64,000 bases of DNA from Schizochytrium sp. TIO01. Taxonomy: Eukaryota > Sar > Bigyra > Thraustochytrida > Thraustochytriidae. Under the pieces are notes generated by a model, which saw only the letters and a program-made list of their open reading frames with translations, did not search any database and was not told where the DNA came from. The position numbers and the translations under genes are program-made. Shown one piece after another: positions 38,129 through 49,011 of the stretch. Location of the stretch: assembly GCA_004764695.1 (NCBI GenBank), contig SMSO01000005.1, forward strand, positions 887,501-951,500, written 5' to 3'. Numbering within the stretch: the first letter of the stretch is position 1; each line of letters starts with the position of its first letter.

Positions 38129-39073
38129 GATTCACCAGTCACGATGGCCATTGCATCGATGCCGAGCTTCTTGGGGAATGAATGTACGAGCAATGTGAGT
38201 AGCAGGTACGAATTGCGATGCTCAGCTCTGCTTCTTTCCGTGGCCACCTTTGAGTGAAACCGGAGCTTAGCAAGTGCTGAAGACACTGCAAAGGGTCACG
38301 ATCTTCTGCAAGTTCTCTGAGAATTATGATCGATCTTGAGAAAGATATTTTTTTAATTATAAATTTTAATTTTTGTCACTTTTGATTTTATTAAATAAAA
38401 TTAAAACTAAAATCGAATCGAAGCAAGCGCACTTCTTCCTGCATTGGCCCGCAAATCTAGCCTGACACTCCCCTCTATCTCCACTGTCATCTACACCTCT
38501 CCCACACTGCCAGTGTTTCATAAATACACTCCACCCAACACCGCCAGTGGCCCCAATTCAACTCTGCGACTCCTTTACCCCCACATCATCCTCGTATCGA
38601 ACCTCGCTCCGCCTTTACCCTGCATCTGCATTCCCACACCAGCCCCGTAATCTTGAATCTTCACCCCCTCCCCCCACTGTGCGGGATAGTGGCAGTGGCG
38701 CAGCTAGTTCTGTATGGGCACATTCTCCAGTGCAGGCCCCTAGCCCTCCTCTTTTAATCTCTGGCTGCGGGGCTCCTTCTTCCTCTATGTTTTCCTCTGT
38801 GCGGCGCCAACTTGCTGCGCACGGGCAACTACAAGTTCCAAGGGCGCCTGGCCCATATTATTCCCAGGGCGGCCTGCCTCCATCCACCCATCGCGGACTT
38901 TCTGCCTGCTACGAGGCCCATTTCGCCGCCGCCGGGCCCCGCGAGCGAGGCGCGGGCGTCCTCAGGCCGTCCGGAAGCCCGCTGCAGACGGCCCGCGGGC
39001 TGCCCAGAGCGCAGGAGCAGCTCTGGCAGCACGCGATCGGCGCCTGCCTGTCTTCTGTGGCTTCTTCTTCTTC

Positions 39074-39238
39074 TGTCTGTCTGTCTGTCTGCCTGTCTAT
39101 CTGTCTGTCTGTCTGTGCATTGAATTGAGGATGAAAAGAAAGAAAGATGAAAGGAAAGAAGGAAAGAAAGAAAGAAGAAAGGAAAGAAAGATGAATGAAA
39201 GAAAGATGAAAGAAAGAAGAAAGGAAAGAAAGATGAAT

Positions 39239-39278
<40 letters not shown>

Positions 39279-39288
39279 GAAGAAAGAA
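39074..39288. repeat. (TCTG)n followed by a long (GAAA)n-type array
   Basis: TCTG tetramers at 39074-39114 are followed from about 39130 by a purine-only tract of GAAA with GGAA, GATGAA and GAAG variants. The purine tract is over 150 bases and could form triplex DNA. Confidence 0.93.
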
Positions 39289-39364
39289 GCCACTGGATCC
39301 AGCGCGAGAGGCCTATGTGCGGTAAACAACTCTTAGCAACGTAGGACGATGCGGATATAAGAGT

Positions 39365-39411
39365 TGATTGAATGATTGATTGAATGATTGATTGAATGAT
39401 TGATTGAATGA
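39365..39411. repeat. (GATTGATTGAAT)n array
   Basis: Roughly four units of a 12-bp repeat built from GATT and GAAT tetramers. Confidence 0.9.
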
Positions 39412-42400
39412 TAAGCGCCTCTTTGGAGAAGAAGGCGATCTGGCGATTGAAACTTTGGGCGCAGCAGGACTTGAGCAGCTGAGAATGTGCCGGTATTGGC
39501 TGGCAAAGGAAGCGGCATTTATCTGCAGGGCTTCTCTCTTGGTTTGTTCATTTCTTGATTTATTCATTTCTTGATACTTGCAGTTTCTTTCTCCTGTCTT
39601 TTGTAAAATCTTAATTCTTGCTTGCTTTGGGGTTTTCAACGAGTAGCACTTGCTTACCGAGTGCGTAGAAGTCCTTGCGTGAAAACGTTTTATAGTGATG
39701 AGGAATTCTTCGAAGTTTAAAGAAGAGTAACGTGACGGATGAAAGAGCGAATGGATGAGAGAAAGTGAAAGAACTGGCTGACCGAGTGCCTGCCTGAGCG
39801 AGCCTCCACGGTTGCCGGAAGACGTGCGGTGTCAGCGCAGGCATGTCGTCGAACGGCCCTTCTGGCCGACTGCGACAGCTGTAGGTCTCAAGAGCTCTGA
39901 TTGATTCCGAATCTCATCTCTTGCCTTGACTTGGACATGGTAATATCACAATCGTATGATAATATGGTGGTGCTTACCTAGCCGGTCAAGGTCGTAACGC
40001 CGCCACAGCAGCGAACACCGGCACGATGCTCGCTTGAGCCCTTGCTCTTGTCCTTCAGCTTCGTGTCAACAGCTGATCGGTATCCCTGCTACTGAGTTCG
40101 AGGTAGCGAGCGAGAACTATTTCGAGCCGTTCGCAAGATGCGCCTGATGGGCTAAATGGAGGAAACTGCAGCTCACACGGCCTCGCGCAAAGTGGGGCTT
40201 AAAATTGAAGCGCCTTCAAACTTGGCATTCAAGGTGCGCCTAATAGCTAGAAATACACTCGCAGCAACGGCAGTCTTGGCTTGACGCTAATGCCCCTGTG
40301 CGAAATCGTGGCGTGTGTAAAGTTGCGGCATGTGTGGTGGAGATGCAGAGATTTTCACAGCTAATTTCATAATCCTCTTGGTCAAGATCATGACAGGCCT
40401 ATAAGAAACCGACGAAGCGTCTAACCTCGAGACACCTTCAAAGAAGAACACGCACTCTTGCGAAGATACGGCGAGTACACGCTTCGGGCAAAGGCATTAG
40501 CAATACCATGGACGCCGCGATTTCGCCGATTTTCGGCTTAGAGCGTTGCGGTACAAATGCTAGGACTACACCACAGCAAGCGGTAACTACTCGGCCTCTT
40601 TTTTGCCTAAATCTGCTACCAGAGATGCGATATCGCACCTGAAGAGCTCGCTGAGCAGCTTCCAGACATCTTGCAAGGTAAAAACGTACTACATTGTAGG
40701 TTTCTTCAATTTTATTTTGACAAGTTGAGATATATCAGATCTTTTTGCAAGTTGTGTTTTGTTGAGAAGTTGAAAGAAGATAAGGTGCGTCTTCAGGAAC
40801 ATCCAAGATGACAGTTCCACTCACAAGGGATATATATTGCAATCGCCGCATAAAACTTCGAAGCCCTTTTCAAGGATCTGATACGAGAAATCTTGCAGCA
40901 AACCGCTCCGAAATCTTCGTCAAAGCTCTCCAAGTCTCTTCTTCTTCCTCACTTCTCTAGCTAGCCAGCTTCCTAACGTGGAGCAAGTAACACACCTACC
41001 TACTAGTTCCCGCGTCGGAGCCCTTCGAAGTTCCTTTCGCCCGAGCGGCGACGAAGGCGCTCCCAAATTCCGACTCGAAAATCATTCCAGCCAGAACCCG
41101 TTTCGCCTCGTTATGCGCTACTGAGTAATGAGGGTAAAATAGGAAGCGAGAGATAGTAGTAAGAAGAAGGGAATGGGAAAAAGGCTTTCTTTCCCACTCC
41201 ACTATAACATTCGAGTTTTTATTTTTTTTTTAACAAAATTAAAAAACTATTGAGCTCAGTACCTCTGATGAGAAAACAACAAACAAACTTGAACAAACCC
41301 GTTTTCTTTCTGCAGACAAATTCACGATGGATGATGGAATCTTAAAGTCTCGCGAGTGAATCGTGAGAGGCATGGTGCACAACGCGGCGGACTTTCTATC
41401 TTGATCAGCTCGAGAGGCCGCCGCTCGTGATGACTCGTGGATAATCAGGAGCACTCAGAGGCAGTGACGCGAGGGGCCACGAGAAAGACTCAAATTATGC
41501 AAAACTAACTTACAGGCGCTAACAACCAATGTAAGGAAGATGATGCTCTGCTTTAAATACAATATCTATACATACATTCATTCATACATTCATTAATTCA
41601 TTCATTCATTCACAACATACATACATAAGAGGATGCATGCATCATCACTACCAGATGCAGCTCGTCACCAAGAAAGGACTTGGAGGTGCTTCAAGTTGCT
41701 CGCAGCATCATCGTAGTTCAACAGCGGTCCATCAAGGGCGCAAGGTCATCGACGTGCTGGCCATCTTGAGCGCAGCGTTTTATTTTACTTTGGGCATGTG
41801 TGGCCTGAGACGGACCAGGTGATGCAGATGGCGGAGAGGCAGGCAGGCAGGCTCTCCTGCGAGCGAGTCGGCTGCGATGAAGAGTGCTGACTAGCCAGGT
41901 GCGTGGAGGGCGGCGGAGCACCTAGGCCGCCACCTGTGTTTCTGAGCTTTTGAGCCTTTAGAGCGAAACGAAAGCGGGTCCTCGTCGATGCAGGGACCCA
42001 GAGGAGGCAGCACATTGTGCCCAGAATCGCCCGAGCAACCCCGATGCAAACACTTAATCTACCTTCAGGAAGCGTGTCATTCCTGTTTGGTTTGCTCGGA
42101 CTGGTGAATTTGGAGCATGGCTGTGCTCGTTGTGGAGGTTTGCTCGCGGCGACGCAGACCCCTGCCCCCATCAGACTAGATGATGCGACCCGGCGGAATG
42201 AATGAATGAATGAGGTGAGGTGAGGTTCTCGACGAGGAGGCCCCGATGTCCGCGGGCATTGCATTCATTTATTTTCATGCAGGCAGTCCATCTTCGAGAT
42301 CGTCATGTCTTTTCAGGGCCCTGCGCCGAGGGCAAATACATAGATAGTTAGACGAATACAGTCGCTGAGGTGCCGATTCTTGGGGAATCCAAGGGCAAAG

Positions 42401-42578
42401 ACAAACAAACAAACAAACAAACAAACAAACAAACAAACAAACAAACAAACAAACAAACAAACAAACAAACAAACAAACAAACAAACAAACAAACAAACAA
42501 ACAAACAAACAAACAAACAAACAAACAAACAAACAAACAAACAAACAAACAAACAAACAAACAAACAAACAAACAAAC
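42401..42578. repeat. Long perfect (AAAC)n array
   Basis: About 44 uninterrupted copies over 178 bases, the longest simple repeat in the window. Because four is not a multiple of three and neither strand produces stops, it creates artificial open frames in all phases. Its purity suggests recent expansion. Confidence 0.98.
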
Positions 42579-44283
42579 ACTCAGTGCACTGCCGCAAAAC
42601 TGTGGGGTTGGATGCTCGCAACGATAAATCCCCGGACCCGGTTTATTTCTTTGTTTGCGAGGTTCGGCGCCCGACAAGACGCCCCTTTGGATTTGTAGAC
42701 CCTCTCGCGGTACCTCGATCGCAAAAAAGAAAAAGGAAAAGATTGCGAGCAGGGCTCTGGTGGCTCTGTGAAGAAAGGAGATGTTTCACCCGGGCTGCTT
42801 GTTGCCTTCGAGATTCTGGCAAGAGCGCGCGCCGCGCTTCGATCCTTGGCGGTGCTACTTGCAGGAGCGTAGCTGCAAGCAAGGAGTTGCGAAGGATTAA
42901 TAGACCTTGTGGTTGTTTTAATTCTTACTCCAGGAATTAAGAAAGCCGTCTTCACAATGGAGATCCGAAAACCAAGCGAAAATTCACGAGGACCTGATAG
43001 TTTGGATTTATTTCTTTTAGTTTTTATAAATTTATATTCATTTTTCGTTTTCGAGTTTTTTAGTTTTTTTAAGGAAAACAAACATGTCGGTAGGCAACCT
43101 ACCTGCATTGGCAAGAGGGACATGAAAAGAATATTCTGCATGCTGAGAAAGCAAAAGTAATATTAAGTAAGAAAAGATCACTAGGAGATGTCTCATATTT
43201 TAATTTTAAAATCAAATAAAACAAACAGACTATTTGCCACGACGGCTTTCTTGAGTGAAATCACATACCCTTGTTTATATCCTCTAACACGAGGGGGTGT
43301 TCTATGAATTGCTGTGTTTTCCTACTTCAGTTTTTAAATTAAATGTCAAGATCTTCACGTTATATCTTTCGTGTATGGTTTCTTGTGTATTGATTGAATT
43401 AAAGATCTTATCTTTCTGTAGAATACTTACTATCACAGCATGGCAACTTGCAGGGTTACCATCACAAATTATATTCCCTTTTATCAACTATCACAGATAC
43501 ATTTAGTTTTTCTAATGCGAGATAACGAAACGCAAAGGTGCCATTTCGACATTTTGAAGTAGAATATTTCAAAATTCACAGACCAGTATGTATTGACCCT
43601 TTTCATGTTGTTTTTGTAGTTTCTAAGTTTTTAGAAAGACATTTCTTCTTTTAAATCATTTGACATGCAATTTTAAATCTACCTTGATATTTTTTCAGAA
43701 GAAAGTAATAGACCCAGCTTCACGCAGGAACACCTCCTAAATGGAATGATTTCTCAGATCCCGATCCGAGATACAACGTTGATACTCAGATAAGAAACAT
43801 GCAATTGCTACCTGTGCTCTCAAGAACTCTGGTGTGAATAGTGAATTTAAAGAGTCTAAGCACAACCATAGAGCTGATCCCCATATACTTCGACGTCTCG
43901 CCTGTTTTTTACCCTCTTACTGCAGCCTAAATCTACGTCTAACCTAGATACCTTCATGGAACATTAGGAACATCAAGGAATTTGATCATCTCCAGAATCG
44001 CATATAGAACAAAAGGAACCTTAGGAACATTTAGACGACCTTGACTGCAATACTTTTCTAAGCAAGAGGGAGGGAGTACCACGTGCAAATTGGACTACAA
44101 AATTTTGGAGCTTCTCTGCGAGTTCTGCTCCTCCAGCGTGTTCTTTTACCTGTTGAGCTTCTAGCTAGAGGGAAATCCCACTCCGAAGTCCATCTACTCG
44201 CTTGTTAAAACCTCGCCCAAATCCTTCCCTAGGTTACTTTGTAAACATCAGAAGCTTCATTCATTCCTGATAGCCTGTATAAA

Positions 44284-44530
44284 CCCACAGTGCTTTGACT
44301 GTGGGGACATTGCGTGTCCTGGACAGGGTGTACGGTCCATGGTAATATAATCGTAATTTCGCGTGGTCCGGTTTTGTTGTGGACCTACCGGTGGACCTAC
44401 CGGTGCAGAGAGTGACATGGACCCTTCTTCTCCCCTATAACCACATACTTGGTTCAAAAGTCCGACCATGTCATCACATTTACTCACGGTGATGAGTTGT
44501 GAGTAACCCCACAGTAGCCATAAGCTGTGG
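44284..44530. other. Cluster of inverted repeats upstream of the nuclease-kinase gene
   Basis: A perfect hairpin lies at about 44286-44307 (CCCACAGT and ACTGTGGG with a short loop). A second CCCACAG/CTGTGGG hairpin lies at about 44511-44530. Between them sits a tandem GGTGGACCTACC duplication. The hairpins could mark the end of a mobile element or a structured regulatory region. No target-site duplication could be confirmed by eye. Confidence 0.5.
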
Positions 44531-44929
44531 GTATCTACAGAATGACAGGAAGCATTGTGTTTACATACTAAAACGAAAGAAGAGTGAATAAGTATACTAC
44601 AGCGTTAGGAAGGAAACTCAATTAATGTTACTATAGATTAAAAGGAACAATAATTCAAAAATACAAGATACAACGGGGAATGATATGTTATTAAACATTA
44701 GTACGTGCTAAGCGGAAACATAAACTACATACGCTTGTTTAACGGGCACCTATAGCCTAAGAGGAATAGATTTGGGATAACTAGTTTATGTGTAATCATG
44801 AAGAATATAAGTTATGGATATACACAGGTTATAAGGAATGTAAGTTGAATGTGGTAATCTAGAGAGTAAGAGGAAAGAATTACTGCAATCGATCATGCAG
44901 ATTAAGGGGAATGCACACAGACAAAAAGC

Positions 44930-45073
44930 GTAGCGCAACACCCAGGCAAAAGCGTAGCGCAACGTGACGTGAACAAGAAGCAGAAAGAAGATCAAGCAAA
45001 GCCTCAATTTGGGAATCGCGTGCAGAGTTGAGTTGAGTCGAGTCGAATCGAAGTGTGTTGAGTTGAGTCGGGT
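44930..45073. repeat. Short direct repeats before the nuclease-kinase start
   Basis: The word AAAAGCGTAGCGCAAC occurs twice, about 20 bases apart, near 44933 and 44951. After it comes a GAGTT/GAGTC pentamer cluster at about 45026-45071. The pentamer is the complement of the AACTC/GACTC arrays seen at 11.5 kb. Confidence 0.75.
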
Positions 45074-45081
45074 TAGGAGCA

Positions 45082-46968
45082 ATGATCGGCGACATACAGT
45101 CGGTACCGGCACACCAGGCGTTGTGTCTGTTTCCGCTTATCACTGATATGCTGATAACACTTTGGGATCCAACCGCATCCTCCGAGCTACAGTCTATAGA
45201 GGCCTCAGCACAGGCTCATGAAGGTACGACACATGATTACGGTCAGTCTGCGGCTGTAAGTAGTACGACGCAACGTCCCACGGATGCCACCCCACCGACA
45301 GCAAGTGCTCAGACAAAGTTTAACCTAGTACCCTCTTCGGTGGAAAAATGGGGTACCTTCAACGAAGAAATGAAAATCGAAGAAATCATGGATGGTCAAG
45401 AGGAGCTCCTGAACGGAGTAATTGCTAACAATGTGTTCCGTCCTTTCGAAACAGAAGAGGATAGTGGTCTACCGAATGAAAGCTTTTGTGCATATGTAAT
45501 GAACATGAAGTTCCTTGGTCCATTCTTAGAGGATGTTGTTCGTAAAAACATGAAATTCAGGCGTTATGGTCTGCAATTTTTCAGTGAAGACGCGCATAGT
45601 GGTTTTCGAACTGATTGGACGATCGCTAGAGCAGCTAATCCTGATGACACCAACGACAACGTAGACGTGCACTGTGGTATGCGAGCAACGGGCCCCAGGG
45701 AGCGATACGCTATAATTGTGCACGAGCACAAAGCCTGTGCTAAATTTCCCAACTCCGTCAAACGAGCTGACGTTCTCGAAGAAGCTGAAGTAGAAGCTGA
45801 ACAACGACACGTTACTATTCAAGAAGTCCTCCAACAACAAGTTCTTCATCACGTGCATGATGATCTAAAGGACTACTGGTATCACTTCGAGAAAGTCAAG
45901 AAGTACTCGGACGCCCGAATTAGAGACTTCAGGTCGCCTATTGTACAGGTTTATGTGTACATGCTCCGTATGTGCGTCCGCTACGGTGTCTTGAGTACGA
46001 CGGATCGCACGTGGTTTATGAAACTGGAGCCGGACAACACATTACTTGTTTCGCAGGTATTTGAGGGCATTGGAACAGGAGAAGAATCTGTCAAGCTTGC
46101 ATACGCTGCTTTTATTGTGAACGCGTTGCAAAATGCAAAGCTTGAGTTGAATGAAGCGGAACGAGAAAGGATCTTTACGTCTGTTCCATTTGTTGACGGT
46201 ACGCTGCTCAAGGATATGACGCAATGGCAAGGCTCGTACAACATGCTTGTCGGTAAAAGTGCTGGTGGTAGTGGTGGTCTTGTTTCCTCAATGGTCAACG
46301 CAGCAAAGCGCATCACAGGTAGAGGTAATAAGGGTGCTACCCAGAATATGAATACTACCACTTCCTCGAGCGACGGCGATGAATCGATGATCAAGAAGCT
46401 GAAAGCTCTCCAAGACTCGCTACCGTGCACTGTTGAACAGTTCCCGTATCGAGGCGGACTTGAAGGTGTCGTTAAGCAGTACCCGATGGGTCAGTACTCG
46501 ATCTCGGCACATACAGTGGCATTCGGTGTCGATTATGTTGCCAAAGTTATGACTCCCAAGAACGACTCTAGACAGTATAAGATGGATGCGATTGCAAGCT
46601 TCGAGAATGAAATGGCTGTGTATGAGGAACTGCGACCGCTGATGGGCATTCACATCCCGTTTTACTTGTTCGGTGGAAGGCACATGTTCAACGATTTACT
46701 GATTGCAGTCTCGTACCACGGTGATGCACTTTCTCAGTTACCGAAAGCGTCGATCACCAGTGAGATCAAGCACAAGGCTCGTGCAGCACTGTCAGCTGTG
46801 CACGAGTACGGCGTTGCGCACAATGACATTCGGTTGAACAACTTTGTCGTAGACCACATTGGAGCGGTGAGGGTGATTGACTTCGGCATGGCAACGGTTG
46901 GAGCAAGTGACAAGATGATTGCAGATGATAATGCTGCTTTTGACAAGCTCTTTGTGTTTGTTGAATAA
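45082..46968 (+). CDS. PD-(D/E)XK nuclease-like plus protein-kinase two-domain protein, Crinkler type
   Basis: The 628-residue protein combines two enzymatic domains. The first (about residues 135-330) resembles the PD-(D/E)XK restriction-endonuclease fold of Crinkler-type effectors: D178 in RTDW, an E-x-K motif (E215, K217) at the end of a hydrophobic strand, Q289 in a later helix, then YGVLSTT at 301-307. The second (about 455-628) is a protein-kinase-like domain with K488 in YVAK, E510 in the next helix, H-N-D at 580-582 with N587, and D-F-G at 600-602. It stops 26 residues after DFG, so the normal activation-segment and large C-lobe helices are missing. A Gly/Ser/Asn-rich linker separates the two. 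No Crinkler N-terminal header or NTPase was recognised. Homology seems to begin near residue 88, so a later start (M97, for instance) is possible. Codons are less G/C-biased than in enolase. Related proteins are known as secreted or nuclear effectors and in transposon-derived families; its role here is inference. Confidence 0.75.
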   Translation: MIGDIQSVPAHQALCLFPLITDMLITLWDPTASSELQSIEASAQAHEGTTHDYGQSAAVSSTTQRPTDATPPTASAQTKFNLVPSSVEKWGTFNEEMKIEEIMDGQEELLNGVIANNVFRPFETEEDSGLPNESFCAYVMNMKFLGPFLEDVVRKNMKFRRYGLQFFSEDAHSGFRTDWTIARAANPDDTNDNVDVHCGMRATGPRERYAIIVHEHKACAKFPNSVKRADVLEEAEVEAEQRHVTIQEVLQQQVLHHVHDDLKDYWYHFEKVKKYSDARIRDFRSPIVQVYVYMLRMCVRYGVLSTTDRTWFMKLEPDNTLLVSQVFEGIGTGEESVKLAYAAFIVNALQNAKLELNEAERERIFTSVPFVDGTLLKDMTQWQGSYNMLVGKSAGGSGGLVSSMVNAAKRITGRGNKGATQNMNTTTSSSDGDESMIKKLKALQDSLPCTVEQFPYRGGLEGVVKQYPMGQYSISAHTVAFGVDYVAKVMTPKNDSRQYKMDAIASFENEMAVYEELRPLMGIHIPFYLFGGRHMFNDLLIAVSYHGDALSQLPKASITSEIKHKARAALSAVHEYGVAHNDIRLNNFVVDHIGAVRVIDFGMATVGASDKMIADDNAAFDKLFVFVE

Positions 46969-47071
46969 TAATTACAAAGTCCCAAACAAACGAGCAAAGT
47001 TTAACATGTAACATTTAAGTTTTAGTTTTCATTGGAATCAATCCTTTAATTCGGCGGGACGAGGTGGGAAC

Positions 47072-48343
47072 TCACCGCCCAGGTACGCACACATTTCTGG
47101 AAAGTGGCGAGTGTAGTACGAGCATGCGCGAAAACACTGAGCAACACTGTGCATCTCACCGCCATAAGGAATTTTTATCAAAAGGGAAGAATTTCGTCGC
47201 AACATGCAGGCGCAAAGCATGCGCTCTCACCTCCCTCTTCAAAAAATCCGAGTAAAGCTTCACGGGAGCTATTTCAAATTCACGAGGTATTCTGTCTAGC
47301 AGTGAGTAATAGGCCCCACCTCTGCGGGTATAATGATATAGCGACACGCGTAGAGGATAAACAGGATTGATGTTTATCAATGCAGCCATCCACTTGGAGT
47401 CTGAATCAATCGAACTTTCTACGCAAATATGAGCATCACATGGCCAGCTCGTGATAAGTAGCAACAAGTCTAATAACACATGAACAATACTAAATGACCT
47501 ATGCGCGGTACGATCATAACCTTTGAGTCCTGGAAAGGAAATCGTGAGAAACCGAGGACGTGCGATGCACACGCACTTTCTTAAGATCGCACGCGTTGCT
47601 TTTGCATCCAAATCTTCGATAGTAAATGTGAGAAAGAGGAACCTTGTGCTATATGTACACCGTTCTTCTATCCATTAGTCACTGCATTGTTCGATGTTAT
47701 TATTGAACGTAAACGAAAAGCCGTTAATAGCTTGTGATCGTGTACAAAATTCAGATTCTTCAAACACGCGTTTTATATCACTGTCGGGTTCCCCAGGGAA
47801 AGAATAAGGATCGAGTAGAGGTACTTGCAATAGTAATACAAACGGTAGCAATCTACGGTCGATCGGGACTTTGTGCTCGACACGAGAGGAGCCGATAACT
47901 GCTAATTCAAGTTCTTTCAATTTGGGATTCATCAAAGTCGGGCTATACAATTCTTCCAATGACTGGGTTTCATCATAAATAGGACAGTTCGCATTTTGCC
48001 TTCCCACCTGTATGCCTGTGTGAGAGTTACTCAAGAAATATTGTCCTTAAAACACCAAGAAATAGTGAAAACTCTCGCAATATTGCACGGTTTTTAATGC
48101 ACGAGGCACCAACTCAAAACATCGTCCAAGTTGCTCCTTGTGGGCACGAGAAATGTGTTCTAGATCGTCTTGTAACAGCTGGAAATACGTTTGGATACGT
48201 GTAGCGTCTGAACCATCACATATAGCATATTTCAGTGCGCAGAAATGATGATATTCACGCTCCACTAGAGCAGGGATATTTGCCGATTGCATTTTCCTTT
48301 TATGAGTTAAGGAACTACTGGGCTTCGGCGTTGGAGTAGACAT
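47072..48343 (-). CDS. Unrecognised protein gene, open only after removal of short introns
   Basis: One frame runs from the ATG at 48343 to about 47156 and is interrupted only by two TAA codons (48049-48047 and 47677-47675). Both can be removed by GT-AG introns: 48055-48008 (48 nt) and 47708-47649 (60 nt, with a CTAAT branch-like word). A third intron with a textbook donor GTGAGA and acceptor TTTCCAG would be 47159-47097 (63 nt); without it the protein ends at 47156. All three lengths are multiples of three. The product would be about 360 residues (366 with the third intron). It is mixed helical and polar, with hydrophobic stretches near LLPFVLLLQV and a VLLDLLLLI segment, and matches no family I know. 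The alternative is a recently broken gene. It converges on the nuclease-kinase gene and shares its weaker codon bias, so both may belong to one acquired island. Confidence 0.5.
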
Positions 48344-49011
48344 AGGCGTTTAAAATTTGTTGGAAGTCAAGCGTTTACAATAGAACACTTCTACTTTACT
48401 CTAGCTCTTCTCCAGGCTGGACTGACCTGGCGTTGGGAACACATCCTACTGGCTTTACTAACAAACGCGATGAAAACACATATAATATATATATATATAT
48501 ATATGTGGAAAGATACTCTCTACAGAATTCATCCCTGCTGCTGATGCTGCTGTTGAATCGACCAAATAAACCTCGCACCAATGCTAAACAAGACGTATCC
48601 GTTTTCTGACCCTGGCGGCCTCAATACATTGCCAACCTAATTCCTCGAACCAAATCTGATCGAATTGATTGCATTTCCCACCCCCTAAGAGTGCTGAATG
48701 ACAATAACAAGACAAAAGGAACTCTTCTTATAAGGAAAGCAAGACGAGCAATAAGAAAATCCAAATAAGTCACAGAGGCGACAAGTTTGCGACGCAATCC
48801 ACCACCGCTACTGCGCTACCACTGTGAACTCTCTGCGTTGAGCTCACAAAAGGAATACTGTGAGAGCTATCTACGGTAGGGGAGTTACCCTTTCGCAGCC
48901 ACGAACCTATTTGCCTGCGTCGCAGCCGCCGTTGTGGCCCTTTTGGCGGTGCTCATTTCCAGCCTGCTCACGCCGTTTTTAGACACAGGAACAACGTTGA
49001 CAGCGGAAGCC
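48344..49011. other. Intergenic region before DPM1, with (AT)n run
   Basis: AT-rich spacer with a TA dinucleotide run at about 48481-48504 and no open frame of note. The last 110 bases are in frame with DPM1 and encode a hydrophobic stretch but have no ATG. An acceptor-like CCCTTTCGCAG ends at 48898, so a spliced upstream exon is conceivable. Confidence 0.5.

Larger units (their letters stand above)
35944..44250. other. Gene-free, microsatellite-rich stretch
   Basis: No credible gene. Long frames such as those over 38.5-39.1 kb and 42.3-42.9 kb are GC-driven or read through repeats. The stretch holds most of the large simple repeats of the window, listed separately. From about 43.2 kb the sequence becomes AT-rich and repeat-poor, leading into the accessory island. 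The first few hundred bases are the presumed enolase promoter. Confidence 0.5.

Noticed and set aside
38547-39128. A 193-codon frame on the plus strand
   Set aside because: Low-complexity Pro/Ser-rich translation in GC-rich DNA that ends by reading through the TCTG array; no domain visible.
42275-42940. Long open frames in several phases on both strands
   Set aside because: They are produced by the AAAC array, which has no stop in any phase; the flanks show no coding character.
47072-48343. Use of a ciliate-like code with TAA as sense to explain the interrupted gene
   Set aside because: Enolase, the AP2 gene and the nuclease-kinase gene in the same window all end in TAA, so the nuclear code here uses TAA as stop.
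48934-49011. GTG at 48934 as start of DPM1
   Set aside because: Not a plausible start in a nuclear eukaryotic gene; the ATG at 49012 has an excellent context and keeps the whole enzyme.
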